64,000 nucleotides of DNA, from the NCBI RefSeq assembly GCF_038502225.1, contig NC_091383.1:3356735-3420734 (forward strand), read 5' to 3'. The notes beneath the pieces were generated by a model that had not been told where the DNA came from, searched no databases, and saw nothing but the letters and a program-made list of their open reading frames with translations. Source of the DNA: Cherax quadricarinatus. Taxonomy: Eukaryota; Arthropoda; Malacostraca; Decapoda; Parastacidae. The translations under genes and the position numbers were made by a program. Positions 26,255 through 37,301 of the stretch are shown piece by piece. Position 1 is the first letter of the stretch, and each line of letters opens with the position of its first letter.

Positions 26255-29235
26255 AGGCACATAATGGGTCCAGGTACATAATGGGTCCAGGTACATAATA
26301 GGTCTGGGTACATAATGGGTCCAGGTACATAATGGGTCTGGGTACATACCTGGAGTTTACCTGGAGAGAGTTCCGGGGGTCAACGCCCCCGCGGCCCGGT
26401 CTGTGACCAGGCCTCCTTAGGTCAGTGTCCCAGGATGCGACCCACACCAGTCGACTAACACCCAGGTACCCATTTTACTGATGGGGAACATAGACAACAG
26501 GTGGAAAGAAACACGTCCAATGTTTCTACTCTGGCTGGGAATCGAACCCAGGCCCTCACCGTGTGAAGCGAGAGCGTTAACCACCAGGCCACCAGAGCCA
26601 ATGGGTCCAGGTACATAATGGGTCTGGGTACATAATGGGACTGCACATATAATGGGTCCAGGCATATAATGGGTCCAGGAACATAATGGGTCCAGGTACA
26701 TAATTGGTTCAGGTACATAATGGGTCTGGGCATATAATGGGTCCAGGTACATGATGGCTCCAGGTACATAATGGGTCTGGATATATAATGGGTCCAGGTA
26801 CATAATAGATCAGGGTACATAATGGGTCCAGGTACATAATGGGTCCAGGCACATAATGGGTCCAGGTACATAATGGGTCCAGGTACATAATGGGTCTGGG
26901 TACATAATGGGTATGGGCACATAATGGGTCCAGGCACATAATGGGTCTGGGTACATAATGGGTCTGGGTACACAATGGGTCTGGGTACACAATGGGTCCA
27001 GGCACATAATGGGTCTGGGTACATAATGGGTCTGGGTACATAATGGGTCTGGGTTCACAATGGGTCTGGGTACATAATGGGTCCAGGCACATAATGGGTC
27101 TGGGTACATAATGGGTCTGGGTACACAATGGGTCTGGGTACATAATGGGTCTGGGTACATAATGGGTCTGGGTACATAATGGGTCTGGGTACATAATGGG
27201 TCCAGGCACATAATGGGTCTGGGTACATAATGGGTCTGGGTACATAATGGGTCTGGGTACATAATGGGTCTGGGTACATAATGGGTCCAGGAACATAATG
27301 GGTCTGGGTACATAATGGGTCTGGGTACATAATGGGTCCAGGCACATAATGGGTCTGGGTACATAATGGGTCTGGGTACATAATGGGTCTGGGTACATAA
27401 TGGGTCTGGGTACATAATGGGTCTGGGTACATAATGGGTCTGGGTATATAATGGGTCTGGGTTCACAATGGGTCTGGGTACATAATGGGTCTGGGTACAT
27501 AATGGGTCTGGGTACATAATGGGTCTGGGTACACAATGGGTCTGGGTACATAATGGGTCTGGGTACATAATGGGTCTGGGTACATAATGGGTCCAGGCAC
27601 GTAATGGGTCTGGGTACATAATGGGTCTGGGTACATAATGGGTACAGGCACATAATGGGTCTGGGTACATAATGGGTCTGGGTACATAATGGGTCCAGGA
27701 ACATAATGGGTCTGGGTACATAATGGGTCTGGGTACATAATGGATCCAGGCACATAATGGGTCTGGGTACATAATGGGTCTGGGTACATAATGGGTCACA
27801 TAATGGGTCTGGGTACATAATGGGTCCAGGTACATAATGGGTCCAGGTACATAATGGGTCTGGGTACATAATGGGTCCAGGTACATAATGGGTCTGGGTA
27901 CATAATGGGTCCAGGTACATAATGCGTCTGGGTACATAATGGGACTGCACATATAATGGGTCCAGGCACATAATGGGTCCAGGTACATAATGGGTCTGGG
28001 CATATAATGGGTCCAGGCACATAATGGGTCCAGGTACATAATGGGTCTGGGTACAAAATGGGTCTGGGTACATAATGGGTCTGGGTACATAATGGGTCCA
28101 GGCACATAATGGGTCTGGGTACATAATGGGTCTGGGTACATAATGGGTCTGGGTACATAATGGGTCTGGGTACATAATGGGTCTGGGTACATAATGGGTC
28201 TGGGTATATAATGGGTCTGGGTTCACAATGGGTCTGGGTACATAATGGGTCTGGGTACATAATGGGTCTGGGTACATAATGGGTCTGGGTACACAATGGG
28301 TCTGGGTACATAATGGGTCTGGGTACATAATGGGTCTGGGTACATAATGGGTCCAGGCACATAATGGGTCTGGGTACATAATGGGTCTGGGTACATAATG
28401 GGTACAGGCACATAATGGGTCTGGGTACATAATGGGTCTGGGTACATAATGGGTCCAGGCACATAATGGGTCTGGGTACATAATGGGTCTGGGTACATAA
28501 TGGATCCAGGCACATAATGGGTCTGGGTACATAATGGGTCTGGGTACATAATGGGTCCAGGTACATAATGGGTCTGGGTACATAATGGGTCTGGGTACAT
28601 AATGGGTCCAGGCACATAATGGGTCTGGGTACATAATGGGTCCAGGTACATAATGGGTCTGGGTACATAATGGGTCTGGGTACATAATGGGTCTGGGTAC
28701 ATAATGGGTCTGGGTACATAATGGGTCCAGGCACATAATGGGTCTGGGTACATAATGGGTCTGGGTACATAATGGGTCTGGGTACATAATGGGTCTGGGT
28801 ACATAATGGGTCTGGGTACATAATGGGTCTGGGTACATAATGGGTCCAGGTACATAATGGGTCTGGGTACATAATGGGTCTGGGTACATAATGGGTCCAG
28901 GCACATAATGGGTCTGGGTACATAATGGGTCCAGGCACATAATGGGTCTGGGTACATAATGGGTCTGGGTACATAATGGATCCAGGCACATAATGGGTCT
29001 GGGTACATAATGGGTCTGGGTACATAATGGGTCTGGGTACATAATGGGTCTGGGTACATAATGGGTCTGGGTACATAATGGGTCTGGGTACATAATGGGT
29101 CTGGGTACATAATGGGTCTGGGTACATAATGGGTCTGGGTACATAATGGGTCCAGGCACATAATGGGTCTGGGTACATAATGGGTCTGGGTACATAATGG
29201 GTCTGGGTACATAATGGGTCTGGGTACATAATGGG
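26255..29235. repeat. 17-bp minisatellite (about 160 copies), intron 3
   Basis: The unit is ACATAATGGGTCTGGGT, with variants GGGTCCAGGTAC and GGGTCCAGGCAC. A SINE splits it at 26347-26599. A block beginning TGGGTATATAATGGGTCTGG recurs 760 bp apart (27459 and 28219) with the same order of variants. Long minus-strand ORFs (up to 828 codons) arise because three 17-bp units make 17 codons; they are artefacts. Confidence 0.96.
26347..26599 (-). mobile_element. tRNA-derived SINE with a LINE-like tail
   Basis: On the minus strand the head starts GGCTCTGGTGGCCTGGTGG, holding a Pol III A-box-like motif, and has a perfect B box GGTTCGATTCC (26538-26548). The region between, with CTTCACACG, resembles a tRNA-Val (CAC) anticodon arm, which is inference. 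A middle section (GAAACATTGGACGTG to CATCCTGGGACACTGACC) follows. The last 65-70 bases are almost identical to the 3' end of the LINE at 53885-56612, including GGGGGCGTTGACCCCC. It is inserted in the 17-bp array. Confidence 0.9.
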
Positions 29236-29319
29236 CCACAAGTTACAGTGGTAATTATTCATGTTTATATTTGGTTAGTATTATCATGTGAATTATCTCT
29301 TCTTAACTGCCACAACATC
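29236..29319. other. Intron 3 spacer
   Basis: Short unique sequence between arrays. Nothing recognised. Confidence 0.5.
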
Positions 29320-29968
29320 AGTCTCTTGACGGCGTTAGTCTCTTGACGGCGTTAGTCTCTTTGACGGCGTTAGTCTCTTTGACGGCGTTAGTCTCTTTGA
29401 CGGCGTTAGTCTCTTTGACGGCGTTAGTCTCTTGACGGCGTTAGTCTCTTGACGGCGTTAGTCTCTTGACGGCGTTAGTCTCTTGACGGCGTTAGTCTCT
29501 TGACGGCGTTAGTCTCTTGACGGCGTTAGTCTCTTGACGGCGTTAGTCTCTTGACGGCGTTAGTCTCTTGACGGCGTTAGTCTCTTGACGGCGTTAGTCT
29601 CTTGACGGCGTTAGTCTCTTGACGGCGTTAGTCTCTTGACGGCGTTAGTCTCTTGACGGCGTTAGTCTCTTGACGGCGTTAGTCTCTTGACGGCATTAGT
29701 CTCTTGACGGCGTTAGTCTCTTGACGGCGTTAGTCTCTTTGACGGCATTAGTCTCTTTGACGGCGTTAGTCTCTTTGACGGCGTTAGTCTCTTTGACGGC
29801 GTTAGTCTCTTTGACGGCGTTAGTCTCTTTGACGGCGTTAGTCTCTTGACGGCGTTAGTCTCTTGACGGTGTTAGTCTCTTGACGGCGTTAGTCTCTTGA
29901 CGGCGTTAGTCTCTTGACGGCGTTAGTCTCTTGACGGCGTTAGTCTCTTGACGGTGTTAGTCTCTTCA
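29320..29968. repeat. 17/18-bp CpG-rich minisatellite (about 37 copies), intron 3
   Basis: The unit is TCTCTTGACGGCGTTAG, with an 18-bp form carrying an extra T (TCTCTTTGACGG). The 18-bp form occurs in two blocks, near 29350-29430 and 29730-29850. Both CpGs per unit are kept in nearly all copies. Confidence 0.95.
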
Positions 29969-29995
29969 CAGCACTCTCAGTACTCAAACAATATG

Positions 29996-30120
29996 TTGTG
30001 AAGGCTGCTTTTCTCGACAATTTAATTTCATCATCAATCTGCTATATAACAGAGCCCCTTTCAAGATCAATTATATACATTGTGAAAAGGATTGGACCAA
30101 GAACCAGTCCCTGAAGAAAT
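29996..30120 (-). pseudogene. Old reverse transcriptase remnant, antisense
   Basis: The minus strand reads FLQGLVLGPILFTMYIIDL and then QIDDEIKL, recognisable as the RT motif GxPQGSVLGPxLFxxYINDL and a decayed FADD box, with one internal stop. It is a fragment of a CR1/L2-type LINE too short to assign further. Confidence 0.75.
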
Positions 30121-31240
30121 GCTGTCTTCATATGTAGTTACTCAGACAGCTGCACACTGAGTGCAACTCCTGGTGTGAAGTTAGTTTCCTGTATCATGTA
30201 CTGTATACAAGACTACAAGAGCAGAGCTAAGATGTAATATACACTATCAACAACACTACTACTGGAAAACCTAGAGGGGATTCTACCATGAGAAGTGAAC
30301 AACAATAACAACAGGCAAGCCCTCTCTAAAACTAGCATCCACTTGGCAGAAAGATTCCTTCGATGCGCCTAAGAGTGAAGCAGAATTGTGCAACACATCA
30401 TACAGGAGATGAAACAAGATCTATGCAGGATAAACTGGAAGGCATCTTGCAATATATATTCAGGAACATAAATATGCTTGTAACCAGGACATCAGCAACA
30501 CTTGCTTCATACACATGTCTAGAGGAGCATCTTATGCACTGGGGCAATGTGGTCTACAGTGAACCAGACACAAATAGGCACAGTTGAATAGAAACAAGCT
30601 TAATTGCTCTTCCAACACTATAGAACAAACAGATGGTGAGTCCAACTTCTACAAAACTTTAGCACTTATGATACTTCTGCTAGGTGCTACTTCTTATGTG
30701 ACATGTGGCAATTAGGGAACCTCTTATCTTCACCTAACCATCACCTGTAACTTGCATTCTCCACTATGTACAGTGCTCTCTAAATCCTCTTCTATCATTT
30801 AGTGACCCAAGTCCCAGACCAAAGTGTATCCATATTATGTACATGTATTTTTTCATGCTAACATAACATTTAAAAGTTTGTATATATTCTAATACCTATA
30901 TCTCTTGTTTTACATGATGGTAGGAGTGCTGTTGTCTTTTTTCTGTCTGATAAACGTGCAAGATTTCAGGTACGTCTTGCTACTTCTACTTACACTTAGG
31001 TCACACTACACATGCATGTACAAGCATATACATATATACACCCTTCTAGGTTTTCTTCTATTTTCTTACTAGCTCTTGTTCTTGTTTATTTCTTATCTCC
31101 ATGGGGAAGTGGAACAGAATTCTTCCTCAGTAAGCCATGCGTGTCATTGATAAGTGTCTAGAGGTAAATACACACAGATCTAAATGGATTGTGAAAACGT
31201 GTAATTGCATTAAGTTTTATAACCTGCTTGAACATGGAAG
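30121..31240. other. Intron 3, no gene seen
   Basis: About 1.1 kb of apparently unique intron. Short ORFs such as 30363-30587 show no recognisable motif. Confidence 0.55.
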
Positions 31241-32274
31241 ATGTGTTCATTTAATATCACATACCTACAAGTCCCTCCCAAGAAGCTCATTGCTAGTAAT
31301 CCCTTCCTTAAATCTCTTGTTAGAGCAACTGCTCAAGAAGAAATTTCTCACCTAGCTGGTAGTAACAAGTTATCACAAGTTATATACACTGATGGATCTA
31401 AACAGGAGTCTTCTGGCAGGGCTGCATCTGCTCTTGTTGCCACCTCCCTAGTTAAGAACGATAATAAATTTGAGTTAGGCATAAGAATTAACAACTGGGC
31501 ATCTACACTGCAAACTGAATTGTTTGCAATCCTAATGGCGCTAAAGCTAACCTATGACACTGAGCTTGACTCTATCATCATTACTGATTCTATGTCATCA
31601 TTGAAGGCTCTTGGCTCATATAATGACTCCAACAACATGCTCATTGGGGAAGCCAGGTATAGATACTCAAAAATTAGGGACAAAGGAATTAATGTACAAT
31701 TGCTATGGATCCCATCACACATTGGATTACTCCTTCATGATAAAGTTGATATGTTAGCCAAGAAGAGTATCGAGAAGGAGAATGTAGAATATAACTTTGG
31801 TATAACTGTGTCTAGCATTAGGAATAATATTAGGAGAGAAGTAAATAATGAAAATGATTGTTATAGGAATGTAGTTAGAAGCCTGAGTAGATCTATAACC
31901 CACTATGATAACATGAACGTAGATAAGTATGTTTATGGAGCAACTTGCAATGTGAACAGACTGACTGATGATGTAGTGGCCAGGCTTAGGCTTGGTTACA
32001 AGTACTGACTGATGTTGTAGTGGCCAGGCTTAGGCTGGGTTACAAGTACTTCTGGCAGTTTGGGAGACACACAGATGATGATCAAACTAAATGTAAATTA
32101 TGTGATCAGGCATATGGTCACTGTCTTGAACACTATGTGCTTAATTGTCCACTTATTGAGGAATACAGAGACAGACAGTATAATAACCTATGTGACATGT
32201 CAAGATATCTTATTAATGAAAATAAGATACCAGATATACTAAGCAAATTTCCTAAATTTGCTTGTAACAGATAA
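31241..32274 (+). pseudogene. I-type LINE, RNase H and C-terminal zinc-finger end
   Basis: Encodes a LINE RNase H domain with its acidic residues readable: IYTDGSKQ, TELFAILMAL, IITDSMSSLKAL and WIPSHIGLLLHDKVDMLAK. It then gives VARLRLGYKY and a C-terminal finger (CKLCDQAYGHCLEHYVLNC). The same domains end the ORF at 56617-59265. A 44-bp tandem duplication (31961-32004 and 32005-32048) shifts the frame inside the conserved RLRLGYKY region, so the copy is dead. It is 5'-truncated near 31240. The 3' UTR runs to about 32440 and includes AATAAACTAGCCAC. Confidence 0.9.
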
Positions 32275-32444
32275 GTGAACTATAGATATGTAGATATAAA
32301 TCCATATGTATTCCTGTTAACCCTTTGGGGCCTAGTTCCTAGGCCTTTTGTGTATCCATATGCTCTCGCGCTACCGTCCACAGGATGGATATGGGGTGCA
32401 CAATAAACTAGCCACTTTGGTGGCAAAATCTAAATCTAATCTCT

Positions 32445-32595
32445 GTCATAAGAGGACTAAGATGCCAGGTGCAAGGGGCTAGTAACTGCTTCTCCTGTAT
32501 ACATTACTAAAGTTAGAAAGAGGAACTTTCATTTTTTCTTTTTGAGCCACCCTGCCTTGGTGGGATACTGCCGGTGCATTGAAAGAAAGAAGAAC
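32445..32595 (+). repeat. Dispersed repeat shared with RTE-like LINE 3' end (second copy)
   Basis: Same family as 9086-9245: CATAAGAGGACTAAGATGCC, GGGGCTAGTAACTGCTTC and CCACCCTGCCTTGGTGGG, ending in GAAAGAAAGAAG. Confidence 0.65.
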
Positions 32596-32599
32596 TATA

Positions 32600-32830
32600 T
32601 CTGTCTTCATGTATGTGTAGTGAGAGCAGCAGTGCATGTACACATAGAGGGATATATATCTGTCTTGATGTATGTGTAGTGAGAGCAGCAGTGCATGTAT
32701 ACATAGAGGGATATATCTTGATATATGTGTAGTGAGAGCAGCAGTGCATGTACACATAAAGGGATATATCTGATGTATGTGTAGTGAGAGCAGTGGTGCA
32801 TGTACACATAGAGGGATATATCTTGATATA
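32600..32830. repeat. 55-59-bp tandem repeat (4 copies)
   Basis: Units contain ATGTATGTGTAGTGAGAGC, AGCAGTGCATGTACACATAG and AGGGATATATC. The last two are shorter. Small minus-strand ORFs here are artefacts. Confidence 0.9.
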
Positions 32831-32924
32831 ATGCCAATATCTGGCATTAATGTCCTCAAGGACTCCTGTGGAAAATAAACCAGTCTTTTTTTGGGGAAAA
32901 TTATCCCAGGTAATTTACACCAAT
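32831..32924. other. Intron 3 spacer
   Basis: Short unique sequence before the LINE tail. Nothing recognised. Confidence 0.5.
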
Positions 32925-35900
32925 ATTATTTATTTATTTATTTTATTTATTTATTATAAATTTGTGCACACATACAGAGGTACAAAAAAATACAGATAAG
33001 AGCAGTATGCCAAAGCCACTTATACTATGCATAGCATTACGGGCTGGCTTAAAATTAACTTAAGATTAACTAAGCAATGATGAAGTCAGTGATAAAACAT
33101 TAATGTAAACAGATTACTATAAAGCACAAGTGAGTATTACAAAGACAGGTCATATGAAGGATTCTGTTAGGTAGTGTATTTAAAAAATAATAAAGTTAGA
33201 TTGGGTTTTAGGTTTAACATTTATGTGATATAATTGTGAGAAACATTTAAGATATACAATTTATAAGGTTCAGTTATTCAGTATTTATTTGGTTTTGGGT
33301 GAGTAAGTGATCTTTGAGTAGAGACTTGAATTTATAAACAGGTAGTGTTTCTTTTATATTTACAGGTAATGAATTCCAGATTTTAGGGCCTTTTATGTGC
33401 ATTGAGTTTTTGCATAGTGTGAGATGAACACGAGGAACATCAAAGAGTGATCTGTGCCTTGTGTTATGGTCATGTGTTCTGTTGAGGTTGGCAAGGAGAT
33501 GTTTGAGGGGAGGGTTAATATCAGAGTTAAGTGTTCTATGTATGTAATAGGTGCAGTAATAAGTATGGATGTTTTGTATGGTGAGTAGGTTTAGTGTATT
33601 GAATATTGGTGGAGTGTGCTGCCTGTAGTGAGAATTTGTTATCATTCTAACTGCAGCCTTTTGTTGGGTAATTAGTGGTCTGAGATGGTTAACTGTTGTT
33701 GAGCCCCATGCACAAATTCCATAGGTGAGATAGGGGTAAATAAGAGAGTGATATAGGGCCAGGAGGGCTGACTGTGGAACATAGTACCGTATCTTCGATA
33801 GTATGCCTACAGTCTTGGAAATTTTCTTAGAAATTTGTTGTATATGTGTATGAAATTTGAGTCTATTATCAAGGTGGATTCCTAAGAATTTTCCCTCTGT
33901 TAGCTTTGTGATAGGTGATCCATTTATCATTATGTTAAGAGGGACATCTGTAGCTCTGTTACCAAACTGAATGAAGTAGGTTTTGTCAATGTTTAGTGTA
34001 AGTTTGTTAGTCCTCATCCAGGTAGATATTTTCTGTAATTCGGTATTTACAGTATTGGCTAGTGTGACTGGGCTCGGGTGAGAGAAGACGTATGTAGTGT
34101 CATCTGCAAATAGTGTGGGTTTGAGTAATTGCGAAGCATTTGGAAGGTCATTTATGTATAGGAGAAAGAGAAGAGGGCCAAGGACACTTCCCTGTGGGAC
34201 ACCAACTGTAATTGGTTGCGCAGAAGAGTTTGCCCCATTTGCGTACACATATTGGCTTCTGTTGCTGAGGTATGACTTGAGGTAATTGAGGGAGTGCCCT
34301 CTTATACCATAGTGTGACAATTTTACGTGGAGCAAGTCATGGTCAACTGTATCAAAAGCTTTACGTAAGTCAATGAAGATCCCCAGTGGGACTTCTTTTT
34401 TTTCTATTGCAGTGTATATATGTTCTAGCATGTGTATAATAGCATCATTAGTATTTTTATTAGGCCTGAATCCAAATTGGCAGGGGTTGAGTATGTTTTG
34501 GGAGATAAGGTAGGAGTAGATTCGTTTGTGAATTAGTTTTTCAAAGATTTTTGAGAGAGGGTGTAAGTTGGATATTGGCCTATAGTTATTCAACTCTGTT
34601 TGGTCTCCTCCTTTGTGGATCGGGGTGACCCTTGCTATTTTGAGTACTGTAGGGAAGGTGGAGGATTCAATGGATTTGTTAAAGAGTGTTGCAATGATTG
34701 GAGATAGCACTTGTGACACTTTTTTATATATAAAGGGTGGTAAGGTACTTAAATCTCCTGCCTTGTTTTTTAGTGCATTGATAATAAGGGAGACTTCGTA
34801 TGGGTTAGTCGGAGCTAGGAACAGTGTGTTCGGGTAGTTGCCGGTGAGGTAGTTATTTGGTGGGGTATCTGAGCTTGGGATTTTATGGGCAAGGTTTTGT
34901 CCTATAGTGGAGAAGAAATCATTGAGTCTGTTTGCTGTTTCTGTTGGTGGGAGTTGGGGTTCATCTGATTTTGCTAATTTTATTTCGCTATTTCGTGATA
35001 TCTTTTTTGTTCCCAGAATTTCAGATAGTGTTTTCCAGGTCTTTTTTATATCACCTCGTAAGTTGGATAATCTGTTCTCATAATACAATTTTTTTGCCCT
35101 TCTTATCAGGCTGGTTAGGATTGACGAGTAACGTTTTGTTTGGTCTCTGGTTATGTGACCCATTCTGTACTGTTTTTCATATTGGTGTTTTGTATTTATG
35201 GATTTGAGAATGCTGGGTGTTAGCCAGGGACTGTTCAGTCTCTTTGCTGTCATCTGTTTAGTTTTTTTAGGGCAGTGCTTGTTATAGAGGTATTGGGTCT
35301 TTTTTAGAAAATTATTAATACATTCGTCAATATCTGTATAGATTTCTAGCTCAGTGTGCCAATCAATGTTTGCTAATGCTGTTGCGAAGTTATTAATGGC
35401 TGCCTCATTGTGAAGTCTGAAGGTGACTTTAGTAGTGTCTTGGGGTAGTTTACCAAGAGTTGTTATGAGGAAAGTAGGGTAGTGGTCTGTGGTATTATCT
35501 GTAATTATGCCTGAATTTAAAGGGGATATGGTGTTGGTCCAGATGTGGTCAAGTAGGGAAACACTAGTCTCTGTAACTCTTGTAGGTTTTGTTACTGTTG
35601 GTAGTAACATACAGTTACTCATTGTGTTTGTGAATTCAGTAACGTGTGGGTCCTGGTCTTGCAGGAGATTTATATTGAAGTCACCTGAGAGTAGTAAGTG
35701 ATCTTTGTTCATGCGTGCATCAGTTATCATACTTCCTAGATTTTGACTAAATTGGCTAATGTTTGACTGTGGAACTCTGTAGATGTTTATCAATGTGAGA
35801 GGTTTTTGTAGGTATTTGGATTTGAATTTAGCTATTATATATTCCCCATGTTCATCCCTTGTGCAAGTATTAGTGATACATTCTAGTTGGTCTGAGTAGT

Positions 35901-37230
35901 ATATGGCTGTGCCACCCCCTTGTTGGTCTGGCCTACAGTTGTGTATGGCTGTGTAACCAGGAATGGCATAGACATCTGTACTATCAGGCTTTAGCCAGGT
36001 TTCAGTTAGTGTAATGATGGACATATTGGCATGTAAGGAATTTAGTAATGCTATGAGGTCATCGTAATGCTTGCTTAAAGATCTGATATTGTAGTTAAAG
36101 ATAGTTATGTTGTTGTTGGCACTGAGAAGTGCCTTTGATTGTTCTGCAGTGTAGTAATTACAGTAACTGTTTGATTCATTTAAGTCATTAAATAAGAGGT
36201 TGGTATCAGGATCAATGCTTGTAATCATAAGATTTGTAGTGAATCTATAGTTAGAATTAAGTATAAAACAAAGTAAATAGTCTTAAGCTAAAAAATAGCA
36301 CCTGAATTATTTAACAAATGTAAAATAATGAGCTAAGGGACTAATACAAATAAAGTGATGATCATATAATAGTGCTTGGGAATATGATAGTAGGTAGTAC
36401 TATAAAGGTAATTTTTTAAAGTTATAATTATAGTTTAAAATTATAATAAAAAGGGACTAATATAGGTTGTGAATAAATGAGCTTTGGAATATAATGGCAA
36501 GATTGTGAGCTTATTCTACTTTAGCACCTGAGAATAGCACCTTGATTATTTTAACAGTTGTGGATATATAAACTAGGATAGTTATATAAAGCTAAAATAA
36601 AGGAGAAAATATAAATGGGACTAAAATTAAGTAATGGTAAGCAAAGTTAAATGGACAGATGGTAGGAATTATAATATAAACTTATAATATAAAAATACAA
36701 TTTGAAATGGTACTTGCAATTGCACTAGAGTCTGGTATGGGTTGTTGACAAGATCAAGGTTATAACTATAGATTTAAATTGACAAAATAAAATTCACAAT
36801 TAAAGTACCAAAAGAATAATAGTAAAAAATCACAATGGTAATGTCTTGGTTATAATATGATAGTAAGATGGTAGACAGGTACCCAGGTACACAGGTACAA
36901 AGGATAATACAAGGTTGGGGTTGAATATAAAAACTTGAAAATTTGGCAACAAAATGTTATGGGAAGTATAAAATAATGTTTAATGTACAAAAGTAAAATT
37001 GACTGGTAGTAAATATGGTGTTTAATAAAATTTTAGTAAGTAATAATGATTACAAAAAAGTGAAATAGTAATGTTTATTTCATTCAATATTGCACTGGTA
37101 GTTATACTTGAGGTTATATGGCAGTACAAGGTAATTAAGAGTAATCTAGGATAGTAAATGTGGTATTAAAACAGGTAAAGGTAATTATGATAATTGTAAT
37201 CATCCAAAGACTTTGTAATTGTACATAAAT
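32925..37230 (-). mobile_element. L2-like LINE, possibly full length, antisense
   Basis: The 3' tail (ATTT/AAAT repeats at 32925-32955), a 3' UTR to 33273, one long intact ORF (33274-36228) and an AT-rich upstream region to about 37230 make a 4.3-kb unit. The 5' border is placed where dispersed sequence (TATTCTTGACTAGTGG) begins and is uncertain. I found no ORF1. Single-ORF elements occur among L2-type LINEs. Confidence 0.8.
33274..36228 (-). CDS. LINE endonuclease-reverse transcriptase, intact (984 aa)
   Basis: This protein would nick target DNA and copy the element RNA there. The APE-type endonuclease motifs are complete: NIRSL (Asn47), TETWL (Glu76), GDFN (Asp183, Asn185), LLDH (Asp227) and TDH (Asp248, His249). 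A linker with basic segments leads to the RT: NNYRPISNLHPLSKIFEKLI (from about 547), FIDLRKAFD (Asp620, Asp626), VGVPQGSVLGPLLF (about 675-688) and LFADDTTYV (707-710). The C-terminal region ends GPKIWNSLPVNIKE and LLKDHLL. There is no RNase H. No stop or frameshift interrupts it, unlike most other LINE copies in the window. The motif style (PLLFLLYINDL, FADDTT) suggests L2; the clade is not certain. Confidence 0.9.
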   Translation of the reverse strand: MITSIDPDTNLLFNDLNESNSYCNYYTAEQSKALLSANNNITIFNYNIRSLSKHYDDLIALLNSLHANMSIITLTETWLKPDSTDVYAIPGYTAIHNCRPDQQGGGTAIYYSDQLECITNTCTRDEHGEYIIAKFKSKYLQKPLTLINIYRVPQSNISQFSQNLGSMITDARMNKDHLLLSGDFNINLLQDQDPHVTEFTNTMSNCMLLPTVTKPTRVTETSVSLLDHIWTNTISPLNSGIITDNTTDHYPTFLITTLGKLPQDTTKVTFRLHNEAAINNFATALANIDWHTELEIYTDIDECINNFLKKTQYLYNKHCPKKTKQMTAKRLNSPWLTPSILKSINTKHQYEKQYRMGHITRDQTKRYSSILTSLIRRAKKLYYENRLSNLRGDIKKTWKTLSEILGTKKISRNSEIKLAKSDEPQLPPTETANRLNDFFSTIGQNLAHKIPSSDTPPNNYLTGNYPNTLFLAPTNPYEVSLIINALKNKAGDLSTLPPFIYKKVSQVLSPIIATLFNKSIESSTFPTVLKIARVTPIHKGGDQTELNNYRPISNLHPLSKIFEKLIHKRIYSYLISQNILNPCQFGFRPNKNTNDAIIHMLEHIYTAIEKKEVPLGIFIDLRKAFDTVDHDLLHVKLSHYGIRGHSLNYLKSYLSNRSQYVYANGANSSAQPITVGVPQGSVLGPLLFLLYINDLPNASQLLKPTLFADDTTYVFSHPSPVTLANTVNTELQKISTWMRTNKLTLNIDKTYFIQFGNRATDVPLNIMINGSPITKLTEGKFLGIHLDNRLKFHTHIQQISKKISKTVGILSKIRYYVPQSALLALYHSLIYPYLTYGICAWGSTTVNHLRPLITQQKAAVRMITNSHYRQHTPPIFNTLNLLTIQNIHTYYCTYYIHRTLNSDINPPLKHLLANLNRTHDHNTRHRSLFDVPRVHLTLCKNSMHIKGPKIWNSLPVNIKETLPVYKFKSLLKDHLLTQNQINTE

Positions 37231-37301
37231 AAATTTAATGTATTCTTGACTAGTGGGGAAAAGGTGACATATAGCCTTAATGCCCCTGGTGTATTGTTAG
37301 A
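37231..37301. repeat. Dispersed repeat fragment related to 5430-5500
   Basis: TATTCTTGACTAGTGG, AAAGGTGACATATAGCC and TTAATGCCCCTGG match the sequence that precedes and seeds the 52-bp array in intron 1. Confidence 0.65.

Noticed and set aside
26500..26599. A functional tRNA gene on the minus strand
   Set aside because: A and B boxes are present, but the sequence continues into a SINE body and LINE tail, and an acceptor stem cannot be closed properly. It is the SINE head. The same reasoning applies to 37302-37375.
26709..29262. Minus-strand ORFs with PDPLCTQTHYVPRPIM repeats
   Set aside because: Artefact of the 17-bp array in an intron, opposite to the gene.
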